From assembly GCA_021613375.1 (NCBI GenBank), contig CM038703.1, positions 24,850,194 through 24,914,193 of the forward strand: a DNA stretch of 64,000 bases, read 5' to 3'. Each line of letters begins with the position of its first letter. Position 1 is the stretch's first letter. The position numbers were made by a program, and so were the translations under genes. Source of the DNA: Megaleporinus macrocephalus (lineage: Eukaryota; Chordata; Actinopteri; Characiformes; Anostomidae). The notes below the pieces were generated by a model. The model saw nothing but the letters and a program-made list of their open reading frames with translations, ran no database searches and was not told where the DNA came from. This document shows, in pieces, positions 10,980 through 21,680 of this stretch.

Positions 10980-11409
10980 AACCGTGGACATCAGCATTTC
11001 CGAGGTCTCACTTTTTCTCATCAGCATTTAGAAATACTGACGTTGAATCGTTATGCATCTTAAGTTTGTACTAATTACAGGACAATCTTAGACGGTTTTA
11101 TCTAAACTGTTTACTACTCTGGTTGCGTAGAAGCTAAGTAAATAGTGCTAAGTAGTTTAGCCTTGTTTGAGTTAGTTTTTTTCCTGCCCGCTGCGACTGT
11201 GTGCTTAGTGTTGCCGTCTACACGGGTTAATTTAGTGCTTTAGCTAAGGAAGGGGTGGTTTAGGGGGTGTTATTTGGGGGGTTAGTCATTGTTATATTTT
11301 CTCCTGAATGGGTTTTTTTTTCTTTCTTTTGATCTGTGTCTTTTGTTTGCTGGCTGTCATTAACTTTCTTATATTTTTCCTTCAGGTTAGATTTCTGTAG
11401 CTAATAAGG

Positions 11410-14400
11410 ATGGGGTGGCATCACAGTTGTTTCTTGGAATGTGAGAGGGCTTGGTCATCCTGTTAAAAGAAGCAAAGTATTTTCACATTTGAAGTCACTT
11501 AAAGCTGATATAATCTTTCTTCAGGAAACTCATATAAGTGCAGTTCATCAGAGTAGATTAAGAGCTGGCTGGGTGTCTCAAGTCTTTCAGGCCCCATTTA
11601 CATCCAAAGCCAGAGGTGTCGCTGTACTTTTCCGTAAAAATGTTCCATTTCATCTTGATTCTGTTACCGCTGACCACACGGCAGGTATATCATAGTATCA
11701 GGATGTATAAACATTTTTCCACTCACTCTAATCAATGTATACGGTCCTAATTTTGATTAGGACCTAATCTTGTTTTTTTTGCAAAGTGTTTGATGCAATT
11801 CCAGAGCACAATAGTTCTAATGTTATAATGGGTGGCGATTTTAACTGTTATCTAGATCCATTTATGGATAGACTGTCTCAGAAACCTCCGCCTACATTAG
11901 CCTCAGTTAGTGTATTACATAATTTATTAAAATCCAGTAACTTAGTAGATATTTGGAGATTATTGCATCCCACCCATAAAGATTATTCCTTTTATTCTCA
12001 TGTTCATAAATCATACACTAGGATTGATTATTTTTTAACAAGTTCTGAACTCATATCTAATATTATTGACTCCAAATATCACAATATTTTAATTTCAGAT
12101 CATTGCCCAGTTACGCTTCAACTTCAGTGTAATCTGTTTAAGCAGAGTTATAGATGGCGTTTCAGTTCCCTTTTACTTAAAGATTCGTCATTTATGGAAT
12201 ATATTAGTTTAAGGCTCAACGAATTCCTTAAGACGAATGATAATGGAGAGGTCTCCGATTCCACTTTATGGGAAACCCTAAAAGTTGTTATGAGAGGTCA
12301 TATTATATCCTATGTGTCTCAACAGAAGAGACTCAATAATAGTCGTCTTCTTGAAATTGAAAAAGAGCTTCCAGTTTTGGAACAAGCATACAGAACCTCT
12401 CTGGCACAATTAGACTATAATCGAATTTTAAAACTCAAATATGAATATAATTCTATCCTTGCTAAGCGTGTAGAAAACCTCTTACTCAAATTAAAACATA
12501 GGTATTTTGAATTAGGAGACAAACCTGAAAGGTTACTGGCCAGACAGTTAAAAGGCATACAATCTTAACAAGCAATTCATAGGATTAAATCAAGATCTGG
12601 CGATTTGATAACCGATCCAAGACAAATAAATAACTGTTTCAGGGAATTCTATTCAGACCTATATTCCTCCAAATCTCAGGTAGCTGACACAGAATTTAAT
12701 ATGTTTTTTGATAGTATAGACCTCCCACAGCTACCAGATGCTTCTAAAAATGATATGGATTTCCAATTTTCTGAAACTGAAATTATTAAAGCTATTTTGT
12801 CCTTTCCAACAGGTAAGGTTCCTGGTCCGGATGGATTTGGATGTGAATTTTATAAAGCTTTTTGTAAAGAGCTTGCTCCGGTCATGTTAAGAATGATAAA
12901 TGAATCTATTAAAAATAAAACGCTCCCTAGATCTTTATATGAAGCAAACATTTCCTTATTGCTAAAAAAGGGAAAGGAGGACTCAGATCCTGCTTCCTAT
13001 AGGCCAATTGCTCTTTTAAATTGTGATCAAAAAGTGTTGACTAAAATGCTATCTATCAGGTTGAGAACACATATTTTGGAAATAATTCATCCGGATCAGA
13101 CTGGGTTTATCCCAGGTAGATTTTCATTTGCTAATGTTCGTCTGCTTTTCAATATTCTATACTCAGACAGAATAAAAAACAACACAGCGGCAATTATCTC
13201 CCTAGATGCACAAAAAGCATTTGATCAAATAGAATGGCCATACATGTTTGAGGTACTTAAAAGATTTGGGTTTGGTGACAGGTTTATTACCTGTATTAGA
13301 ATGCTTTATCTATGTCCAACATCGTCTGTTTTAAGGCTATTTGAACTACATCGTGGGGTTCGACAGGGCGACGCTCTTTCCCCATTGCTTTTCAATTTAG
13401 CATTAGAGCCCTTGGCAATTGGGATAAGAAATCATCCATGTATACATGGTATCCAAATTGGAAATATTGAATGTCTGGTGAATTTATATGCAGATGATTT
13501 GTTGTTGTTAATTTCAGATCCAGTTGTTTGTGCCCAATTTATTAAATTACATTGATTCATTTAGCAAACTTTCAGGATATACAATAAATTGGAGCAAAAG
13601 CGAATTCATGTGCATTACTAAGAATCTCAGTTCTATTTTTTTAAATTCTTTGCCATTTAAAACAGTGGATGACTATTTTAAATACCTCTGTATTAAAGTA
13701 CCAAGAGATCCCAGATATTTGTTTAAGCTACATTTTTTGTATATGATTGACAAACTTAAAGCAAATATTGAAAGCTGGAAGCTGTTACCTTTATCTATGA
13801 TTGGGCGGGTTAATGTTATCAAAATGGTTACCTTACCACTATTTTTATATCTTTTTCAAAACATCCCTATCTATCTCCCTGACATTTTTTTTAACCTCTT
13901 AACGCGCCCGAATCAAAAATAAATATATTTAAGGATATATCTGAAGATCTACAGTACCACCAAAGACAATCAAGGTACCATATGAAAGCTTAGAATCTCT
14001 ACTTTTCTGTCGTTTTGCCATTTTTTCTTTATTGTCATTCAGAAAATAAATATTTTGGTCAAAAACTAGCATTAGTATGACAAAATATTAGGTACACTAC
14101 GAACATTTTTATTTTTCGTAAAGCCATCTTTTGGCCAATCTGGACATATTACACATCAAACGAACGGGGATACCCTCAGGATTACGATGGTGTAAGCTAT
14201 TATACTCTGAAATGTAGCAGTATTTAAATAAAAAATAAAGAATAGCTTTTCCGAACAGTAACACGCCCCCTAGCGCCGCCACTACTTCTGCGTTTCTCCA
14301 ACGCGTAAAGGCTCTCAGCCGCCACAGGGACACACCACCAAACCAGAAATAAAACCGCCACATACCTCAGAGTGTCAGCTTCAAAACGAGACCAAACTTG

Positions 14401-16829
14401 TGTTTTTCCATCAATCCGATCGTTAATAATCCGCCATTTTGTGGAAGAAGTACTCCGGAGATCCGACAGGTCATAATAAAAGCCTTCGAATTAAAAAATT
14501 TATTAAAATATCTTACAGTTCGAAATCCGCATTTTCGGATCCACTTCCCCTTATAGTCCCGCCCTTCCTCTTTCCAAAAACGTGTCAACCAAGTCTGTGG
14601 ACCAATCAGGTGCGGAGATATCTGGACGCGTAACCGAGAAGGTGGTTGGGTTAGGAAAACGGGTGGGTTTTTGAGACTCAGCGCGCATTCAGTGCGCAGA
14701 GCGCAGAGAGGAAACGCGCCACGCAGGACGCACACAGGCACAAAACAACGATCAAAACATTAGCTATGAACCCTAAACAGTCCCAAGTCCCAAACCAAAG
14801 AAAAATATATTTTATGATGTTTAAGAATGATTAGTAAAGCTCAAAAGGAAGGGTAATGGCGGCGATCTACTGAAATCGGGCAGCAGAGGGAGTTTTACAC
14901 CAGGTAAACAGCTCCAAACGATACCAAAGTAAAAGTACAGTCTGAGGTTATAAACTGAAAGTTTTTTCCAAGAAGATAATTTAGTTATGGACTTATAATA
15001 AAAATGTAAAATATGGTAAAAATGGCCTAAAAATCATACATGACATTATTTTGTCAAGGAAAGTGAATAAACATATTTTAGATGTGGGAGTTATAAGAAT
15101 ATAACATATACACATATATACATATTTTTTTGCAGTAAAATCAGCTGTTTTCATTTTGGGGAGGTTGGGGGACCTTGGACACCCCAATAGACCAGTGGGG
15201 GGGACCCCCTGTTCACTCTCTACTCCAGCTTCAAATCAGTAAAAGAAATCAACTCCAATTTTTTTCTGGTGACTGTAGACACATGCAGAAACACTTTTCT
15301 AAAGGAAAAAGTCTGGGGACACATAAACTCTATTTTTGGTAGGCACTAAAATGTACATTTTAAAATAAAAATTAGAAAAGCGCCTGTTTTTTTTTTGTTG
15401 TTTTCAGCATATTTGGAGCATTGCAGATTAATTTCAATGCCTATTAGTGCTTCTAGTACAAATTTGTAGGCTTTTCAGGAACATTACATCTTGAAAATTA
15501 CACTAATTTATGCAGTGTTTCAGTGAAAAGCTTCAAGATTTGGGTATGTATTTTCAGGCGGAAATTGGTAAAAAGGGGGGTACGGTTAAGAGGTTTTTAA
15601 ACAACTCGATGCAATTGTTCTGTCTTTTATCTGGGCCTACAAAACTCCACATATTTCAAGAAAACACTTACAAAAACCTACCACAGTGGGTGGTTTAGGC
15701 CTACCTGTATTCAAGAACTATTATTGGGCAGCCAATGCCAGGGCACTCACTTATTGGCAGTGGGGTGTTCCTGGTGAACAACTACCTGAGACCTCTCCAT
15801 TATGGTTAAAGATTGAAATTTTGTCAGCTCCAGAGTCTTCGCTTCGTGTTTTCCTGTTTTCAAAGACAAAACCCCTTATTAAAATAATTGGCAGTAATTT
15901 TGTTGTAAGAAACTCTTTGAAGATTCTAAATCAAATGAAAGGTTTCTTGTCTCTGCCATTGGTCTCCATCTATACCACAGCTTATAATCACTTCTTTGTT
16001 CCATCACAATTAGACAAAACATTTTAAGTATGGAGGATTAAAATGTATCAAGGACCTATATATTGATAATAAGTTTGCGTCTTTTGATCAACTTAGAACG
16101 AAGTTTGGTCTCTCTCAGGCACATTTTTTTCAGTATTTGCAACTTAGACATTACACTCAGAAAAGTATACCATTCTTCCCAGATATGCCGAAGGAGCATG
16201 CTCTTTATGAGTTGCTTACTTCTTCCCCGGATTCTAGACATTTAATATCTCACTTTGTCACTGTTCTTACTTCACCAGTAAACACTGCCCACTTAAGGGA
16301 GAAGTGGGCTACAGATCTGGGTGAAACTTTATCAGAGGAAATGTGGAGAGAGTGCTTATCCAGAATCCATTGTTGCTCGATAAATTCTAGATATAGGCTT
16401 ATTCAGTTTAAGTTTCTTCATGGGTTTTATTATTCCAAAACAAAACTGAACAAAATATAAAGCTCTGTTTCTTCACAGTGTGATAGATGCCAAGCTTTCG
16501 AGGGATCTTTGTCCCATCTGATTTGGTTTTGCCCCATGTTACATGATTATTGGGTTGCCGTTTTCAATTGTTTTTCGGAAGCGTTTAAAGTGACTATTCC
16601 TCTAGATCCTAATTTAGCTATTTTCGGATATTCGGATGGAACCCTCTTCTTGCCTTTCATTCAGCAACAGGCCCTGATGGCCGGCATGGTCGCGGCTAAA
16701 AAAGTAATACTCTTAACATGGAAATCTCCAGTCGCTCCATGTTTTAAGAGATGGCTGAATGAGATGCTTTTTATCATACAAATGGACCAGTTACATTGTA
16801 GTGAGTCAAGGACACAGAGGCGCTTTTGA
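11410..16829 (+). pseudogene. L1 ORF2 (endonuclease / reverse transcriptase), broken
   Basis: The endonuclease begins ITVVSWNVRGLGH after a one-base shift from the likely ATG at 11410. It continues with FLQETHI, INVYGPNFD, MGGDFNCYLDP, RIDYFLTSS and SDHCPVTL (about 11430-12120). Stops occur at 11693, about 11757 and 12566. The RT carries GKVPGPDGFGCEFYK, SYRPIALLN, QTGFIPGR, ISLDAQKAFDQIEW, GVRQGDALSPLLFNLALEP and the catalytic YADD (13487-13498). A frameshift follows at about 13530-13555. ORF2 is split at 13894 by a nested DNA element and resumes at 15601 with the FKQLDAI block and GGLGLPVFKNYYWAANARAL, ending in a Cys/His-type region near 16480-16540. The RT catalytic residues survive but the reading frame does not. 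Confidence 0.9.
13895..15593. mobile_element. 1.7-kb non-autonomous DNA element nested in L1 ORF2
   Basis: It begins CCTCTTAACGCGCCC and ends GGGGTACGGTTAAGAGG, giving perfect 9-bp inverted ends CCTCTTAAC/GTTAAGAGG, then a weaker C-rich extension. The L1 sequence TTTTTAA flanks it on both sides (13888-13894 and 15594-15600). Deleting the element plus one TTTTTAA rejoins the L1 frame through IYLP-D-IFF-KQLDAI, confirming the boundaries. An alternative is insertion at the TTAA inside the ends, as piggyBac does, with ends CGCGCCC/GGGGTACGG. That would leave 19 unexplained bases in the L1, so I favour the first reading. No transposase ORF was seen and the superfamily is unassigned. The 375-bp minus-strand ORF at 14367-14741 shows no family motif. 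Confidence 0.75.
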
Positions 16830-17077
16830 GACACCTGGGGATCCTTTCTTAGTAACCTAAGAGATGCTTAGATTGATGCTATACCCTTCTGGATATAATA
16901 ACGGAAAATAGAATGCTACCTGGTGTACATGTATGACAGCCCCTTTTTTTTCCCTTCTTCTTTTGTCTTTGTCTTTCTTTTTTGAAAAAATATTATTTAA
17001 ATAACTTCATTTGTATTGTTCTTGCTCTATGTCATACTTTTGGAAAAGGTTGAAAATAAAATATAAAAAAAAAAAAG

Positions 17078-17087
17078 TTAGATTATC
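17078..17087 (+). repeat. Right target-site duplication of the full-length L1
   Basis: TTAGATTATC directly after the poly(A) tail and one G, identical to 9971-9980. Confidence 0.9.
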
Positions 17088-17587
17088 AGCATTTTGTTTA
17101 GCTTGGTAACTAGCATTGTTAGCTTACTCGTGGCTAAAGATCTAACGTAAGGCTGTAGGATCATAAAAAACAAACAAATCACCAACATGACCCAAAATAA
17201 CCAATCCAAACCTGTACAAAAAGGCATTTAAATAATTAAACTTCATTACATATAACTTACCATTAGTGCTGTTGGGTTTCCTTGCAGCAATTTTTAAATG
17301 TGTCTGTTCTGGGTTTCTCTACATCTGACTTTGTCCAGAAACCAGAGGAAGACCGGATCCGGAACTGCTATTTGCTATTCGTAAGCATGTTTGTATTCTG
17401 ATTAAGAATAAATTAGTTGTTGGACTGACTACACAATTAAATTATCAGCTTGTTTAATTGTTGCAGAGAGCTACCTAAAAGAGACAATAACTAGAAGTAG
17501 AAAAAACACAGTACACACACAAAACAGAACATACATATTATACTGTTATACATATATACAATAAAATGACTATATATTATAAAAAAA

Positions 17588-17760
17588 ATTAGTGAGGGGG
17601 CACAGTGGTGTAGTGTTTAAAACTGTCGCCTCACAGCAGGACAATAAAGTGTTCAGTTCAATGTCCCGACCGTTTTGTGTAAAGTTAGCATGTTCTCCTT
17701 GTGATTGAGTAGGTTGTGACCCAGAAGGATAAACAGTGTAGATCAGAGGTCACTAATAGG
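17588..17760 (+). repeat. Degenerate tRNA-SINE-like dispersed repeat
   Basis: GGGGCACAGTGGTGTAGTG, CTGTCGCCTCACAGCAGGA, GTTCAGTTCAATGTCCCG (B-box-like) and GCATGTTCTCCTTGTG occur in the order known from a common fish repeat. The 3' part with GTTGTGACCCAGAAGGATAAAC is shortened. The preceding 17088-17587 holds only AT-rich sequence with no feature I can support. Confidence 0.6.
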
Positions 17761-17903
17761 CGGACTGCAACAGACGTTGTGCAATGTGGACCCAAAGCGA
17801 TAAACTATTGAGAAGGATTTAATGTTGACAGTGTTTATTTTAAACTGCGACACTTTACGTGTCTTTACGGTATATGGGCTCTGCGGCTAAGTAAACTTAC
17901 AGA

Positions 17904-17949
17904 CCAATCGCGTTCGTTGTAAGATCACCAAAGGCGCTCATTAGCCAAT
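17904..17949 (+). promoter_or_regulatory. Paired CCAAT boxes upstream of ctdp1
   Basis: CCAAT occurs at 17904-17908 and 17945-17949, both in the forward strand with NF-Y-like flanks (GACCAATCG, AGCCAATCAG) and 41 bp apart. They lie about 555-600 bp before the ctdp1 start codon. Paired CCAAT boxes are common in TATA-less housekeeping promoters. The transcription start is not known, so the assignment is tentative. Confidence 0.4.
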
Positions 17950-18305
17950 CAGATCTGAGAAGATTCGGGAGTGCGGCACGCACACAGGCGAGGTACGATG
18001 ACAAAATGCTGATATTAGGTTACTCCACTATACAGGATATAGCATTGAATCATAAGACAAATGAGAAATTACGAGGGTCCTTACTGTTTAAGCTGTTACT
18101 TACTGTTTAATGTCTTTAAATGTATTGTGAAATGAAAAAGCAATATGGGCATATTTACTAGGTAAAATTGGGTGGAATTTACATTTATAAGTTTGTTTTA
18201 ATATACAGCCAAAGCAAATATCAAGATAAAAACAGAAGAAGCTATATAAAAAATAAATGTTTTTTTCCTAAATCTTTTTCTACGTGCTGTTTGAGTTGGG
18301 AGTGT

Positions 18306-18313
18306 ACCGGAAG
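18306..18313 (+). promoter_or_regulatory. ETS/GABP-like site in the ctdp1 promoter or 5' UTR
   Basis: ACCGGAAG, the consensus ETS core, lies about 190 bp before the ATG in a locally GC-richer stretch (18290-18370). Such sites often sit at the start of housekeeping genes. Confidence 0.4.
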
Positions 18314-18502
18314 CTGTTCCGGGGCAACTTTCACTGCAATCTTCTATTTCCTGTTTACAGGCGGGAAAGACCGAACAGACCTGAACCTCTGTCCTGTTTG
18401 TTTGGGTTACTTGTCTTATTATTTTATCTTAATTTCGTACACTATAAGATTTATTTTTGGAAGAGTATTTAGTGACGTTCAAAATATCACGTTAAATAAG
18501 CG

Positions 18503-18813
18503 ATGGATGACTCTGCAGATTCTAAAGGCGGCATTGTAGAATCATTGGGCCCCACGGTACAAGTAAAAGAGATCCGCTGGCCATCAGGAGCATGTCCTAT
18601 GCGATTGTTGGAGTGGAAAGTGAAACCTGGAGCTTTGATTAATGTGGATTCTGTTATTGCGTTGTGTGTAGCTTTTCACACAGATATTAAGCCTGGATCA
18701 GAGGACCGTGACCAGGCAAACAGACTATCATTACCGGAGAAGAAGCTGAAGTCGGACCGAGCTGGAGTTGTAAGAGAATTGTGCTGTGAGCTTGGACATG
18801 TTATATATGCTGG
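18503..18813 (+). CDS. ctdp1: ctdp1 exon 1 (FCP1, RNA Pol II CTD phosphatase, N-terminus)
   Basis: FCP1 dephosphorylates the C-terminal repeat domain of RNA polymerase II in the nucleus so the enzyme can be recycled. This exon encodes residues 1-103 and the start of codon 104, beginning MDDSADSKGG. It contains MRLLEWKVKPGALINVDSV and KLKSDRAGVVRELCCELGHV, matching the vertebrate CTDP1 N-terminal barrel-like domain (human has LRLLEWRV and ERRLRSERAGVVREL). The ATG has a good context (GCGATGG) and an in-frame TAA lies two codons upstream, so the start is secure. The donor is TGG|GTAAGC at 18813/18814. Confidence 0.93.
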
Positions 18814-19761
18814 GTAAGCTTATTGCTGCATGAATTTAGTTGTTTTTTTAAACTACTTTTTACAAGCTCCGTTTATGTGTTATGCGCTAGCCAGCTAATG
18901 AATATAGCAAAGTACTAGTACCGCTACTGAGATAACATTAGCTTCAATGTTATGATAGCAAGGGGTAATCAACTAACTGCATGTTTAATAATTGCCCTAA
19001 TATGCATTATCCACTGTCGCTTTCATGAATATGAAGCTGGCTAGCTGTTGCGACTTTCGTTAGCGTTGGCTTGACTATTAGGTTACGTGCATGGTTTGCC
19101 TCAGAAGTCGCGCTTGTTGACAAACCAAATAACTGATGTTACTGAATAGCTAATTATCACCAAAGCAATTAGGTTTAAATAAACGCAGATTACGAAGTAA
19201 ACTTTGAATATACAAATATGTCCATTAGACACGAAAGACTGCCACCAGTAGCTCCTTCTTAAGTGTTAGACCTGCGACTTTTATGAAACCAAAATGGTAC
19301 AAGATTAGTATCTAGTGTTGCCAAAAAAAAAACGAACCAAAAAATACTTTGTACTCGAAAGGGTTAGGAATAGACATGCTAACATCAGAGCGTGAATAAC
19401 AAATAGATATAAATGAACGTCAACATTCCGAAAAGTCACCTTGTCTGACACGCATGTCCTGCGTATTAACACAGTATAGTTAGAACATACTTAAAATGTT
19501 AGTTACAGTCACGTTTTATTTTGAAACCACAAATAAAACTAGCAGCACTATATACCTTTTTGTTTTCAATTTTAGTTTTACTTTAGTTGCTGTGTTCAGC
19601 TCTGTTTCCTCATTATTTACTTTATGTAATATTTTATTTGATTTTTTTTTTTTTTCAACATTGACACATAAAGGTAATAAGAGGGGATGTAATCGGTAGT
19701 GTGGTTTGATTGTAATTGCATTTTATTTCATCTTTTAATAACCACTGTTTCTTTATAACAG

Positions 19762-19845
19762 GGATGTTATAGCAAAAATAGAAGAATGCAGCCATCCCAT
19801 TGTGATGAAGGGTTTGTGCGCTGAATGTGGCCAGGACTTAACACA
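19762..19845 (+). CDS. ctdp1: ctdp1 exon 2
   Basis: An 84-nt exon after a TTTATAACAG acceptor. It completes the split codon and encodes GDVIAKIEECSHPIVMKGLC then AECGQDLT. The segment CSHPxVMKGLCAECGQDLTQ is nearly invariant in vertebrate FCP1; its paired cysteines (EC..H and LCAEC) look metal-binding. The donor is ACA|GTGAGT. Intron 1 (18814-19761, 948 bp) holds no element that I recognise. Confidence 0.93.
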
Positions 19846-19953
19846 GTGAGTAAAGGCACATTTCTTTTCTCATCTATTACTTTGGTCAGTGAGAAATTAA
19901 GTTGTAATTCTATTTCTTAATGGAAATAACAAATAAAAAACCGCTAATGTTTA

Positions 19954-20560
19954 GTCCACACTACACGATTTTAAACAGATTTTTGCGAACCGTTTTTTGT
20001 ATATCGCTGACAAAAAACTATGCTGGGAGGCTAATCGGCGATCACTTGGCGCTCGCTCACACATGTAGTGTGAACCACTGAAAGACGCTCGCTGACTAAT
20101 CACTAATCACAGATGACTGGCAAACATCTAGGATGTTTAATATCTAGGCCAGTCGGCGACTGTGAGTGAACAGCAGCGTCTAGCTACAGCCAATGGGATT
20201 GTGTAGCGAGAGAACCACGTCACGGTTGACGCAATCTCTCTGCAGCTGCGGCAACGCGACAGTTGATTAGGGGTACACAAACAGTACACAATGGCAGCAA
20301 GAGGTTCTCGCTCTACTTGGAAGTAACGCATGTGTTCTTGTGTGTAATGTGTGTTCTCGTGACAAATTTGTGTTTTTGGACAGAAGTCAGATGAGTCGGC
20401 GATTCGACAGGGGGAAATGGTGTAATTTGTAACCATGTGTCGCTGATCAGTTGTAGTGTGAAAGCCAATACAACTGAAAGACTCGCAAATACAGCACAAC
20501 CAGTTATGTAGTGTGCACGGCACAAAGACCTGACAACTCACAGTTGTGTAGTGTGAAGTA
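19954..20560. mobile_element. MITE-like non-autonomous DNA element in ctdp1 intron 2
   Basis: The ends are GTCCACACTACACGA (19954-19968) and TTGTGTAGTGTGAAGTAGG (20544-20562), an inverted repeat sharing CACACTACACRA. Internal copies of the word (TGTAGTGTGAACCACTGAAAG near 20064, GTTGTAGTGTGAAAGCC near 20450) suggest partly duplicated ends. There is no transposase. Target duplication was not resolved. It occupies most of the 784-bp intron 2. Confidence 0.6.
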
Positions 20561-20629
20561 GGCAGAAGTTATTTTACTGTTTGTTTTATTATTATTTGAA
20601 ATCTCTTTGTCATGGGTATGCTTTTAAAG

Positions 20630-20723
20630 GTTGCAGAACAAGAATGGAAAGCGGCAGACTCCGATCTCTACTGCGACTGTTTCCATGGTGCATAGTGTGC
20701 CTGAGCTGATGGTCAGCTCAGAG
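20630..20723 (+). CDS. ctdp1: ctdp1 exon 3
   Basis: A 94-nt exon after a TTTTAAAG acceptor, encoding QLQNKNGKRQTPISTATVSM then VHSVPELMVSSE. The human counterpart has LQSKNGKQQVPLSTATVSMV followed by HSVPELMVSSE. It finishes on a codon boundary (GAG|GTAAGT), which fits the phase-0 acceptor of exon 4. Confidence 0.93.
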
Positions 20724-21594
20724 GTAAGTGAGGAGCCTTCTTTAAATAAAAAATGCCTCAAACATGTTATGTAACCTCACTGAAATCATGTTTTAAATGT
20801 GTTTTTTTTTTATTTAAGGAATTTTAATGATGCTGGATCATCCTTTAGCTATTTAAAACCGCAGTCTTTATTGCTAATGTCATTGTGCAAAAAAGCTGTG
20901 AGAAACTGAGTAATGGTGTCATTGTGCTGATATTAAGCACAGGGAGGATTCCACTACCAAAAATCAGTGTAGAAACACGATGGACAGGCTTTTTTCATCA
21001 CAGTGTCCATCCATTTTAAACTTGCAGGCAGCACTTCTGTGTGTGGGTTTAAAGAGTTTGTTTATGGTAATTGTAGTGCATGTTCAAAAAGATTGTTTGG
21101 TGTGATTTGTAAAGCCTGCAATGATTTAGAATTGTACTGTTTGCCTGCAATTTTAGTAATCTCAAAACACTTCTAAATACAGCAACTACCATTGCTGTTT
21201 TTAGCCTATATACCAAGTCTTATTTTATTAATTGGCTGATTTATTCACATATCAACAACTCCTTTAGGTAATAAAATTTTGCTTCCAGTTTTAAAATGTA
21301 TGACACTCTATGAACCATACATGCATTATTGCTGGTGTGGATTTCCTTGTGCTCAAAGAAGTAGAAATAAAGTGGATAATGAAAAGCTGCCCCTTATGAG
21401 GAATAATAATTTGTCTGAAAATGTACTGCTGCTTTTGTGTTAAAAGTGAAAGCTGCAAAGCTGGTAAAAAACTTACCCCAACAGTCTTAAAGCTGATAAT
21501 ACTGCAAAACTGATTTTTACTAGCACATTTTTCTGTTTACAAGTTTTAAACATCTGCTAATAATGAATGCTTTTGACTTTGCAGTTTAAATAGC

Positions 21595-21598
<4 letters not shown>

Positions 21599-21668
<70 letters not shown>

Positions 21669-21680
21669 CGTGCGCGTATA
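21599..21680. repeat. (TG)n microsatellite
   Basis: About 31 uninterrupted TG units, then a CGCGCGTGCGTGCGCG transition ending in the TATA where a Tc1 element begins. Confidence 0.98.

Larger units (their letters stand above)
9981..17077 (+). mobile_element. Full-length, disabled L1/Tx1-type LINE carrying a nested insertion
   Basis: The element is complete: a G-rich 5' end (9981), a 5' UTR, ORF1 (10149-10979), a long inter-ORF spacer, ORF2 (about 11410-16829, interrupted), a 3' UTR, AATAAA-type signals and a poly(A) tail at 17064-17076. A perfect 10-bp duplication, TTAGATTATC, flanks it. Removing the 1699-bp insertion and its 7-bp duplication leaves about 5.4 kb, a normal L1 length. ORF1 is intact but ORF2 has several frameshifts and stops, so the copy cannot move itself. 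It lies about 1.4 kb upstream of the ctdp1 start codon in the same orientation. Confidence 0.93.
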
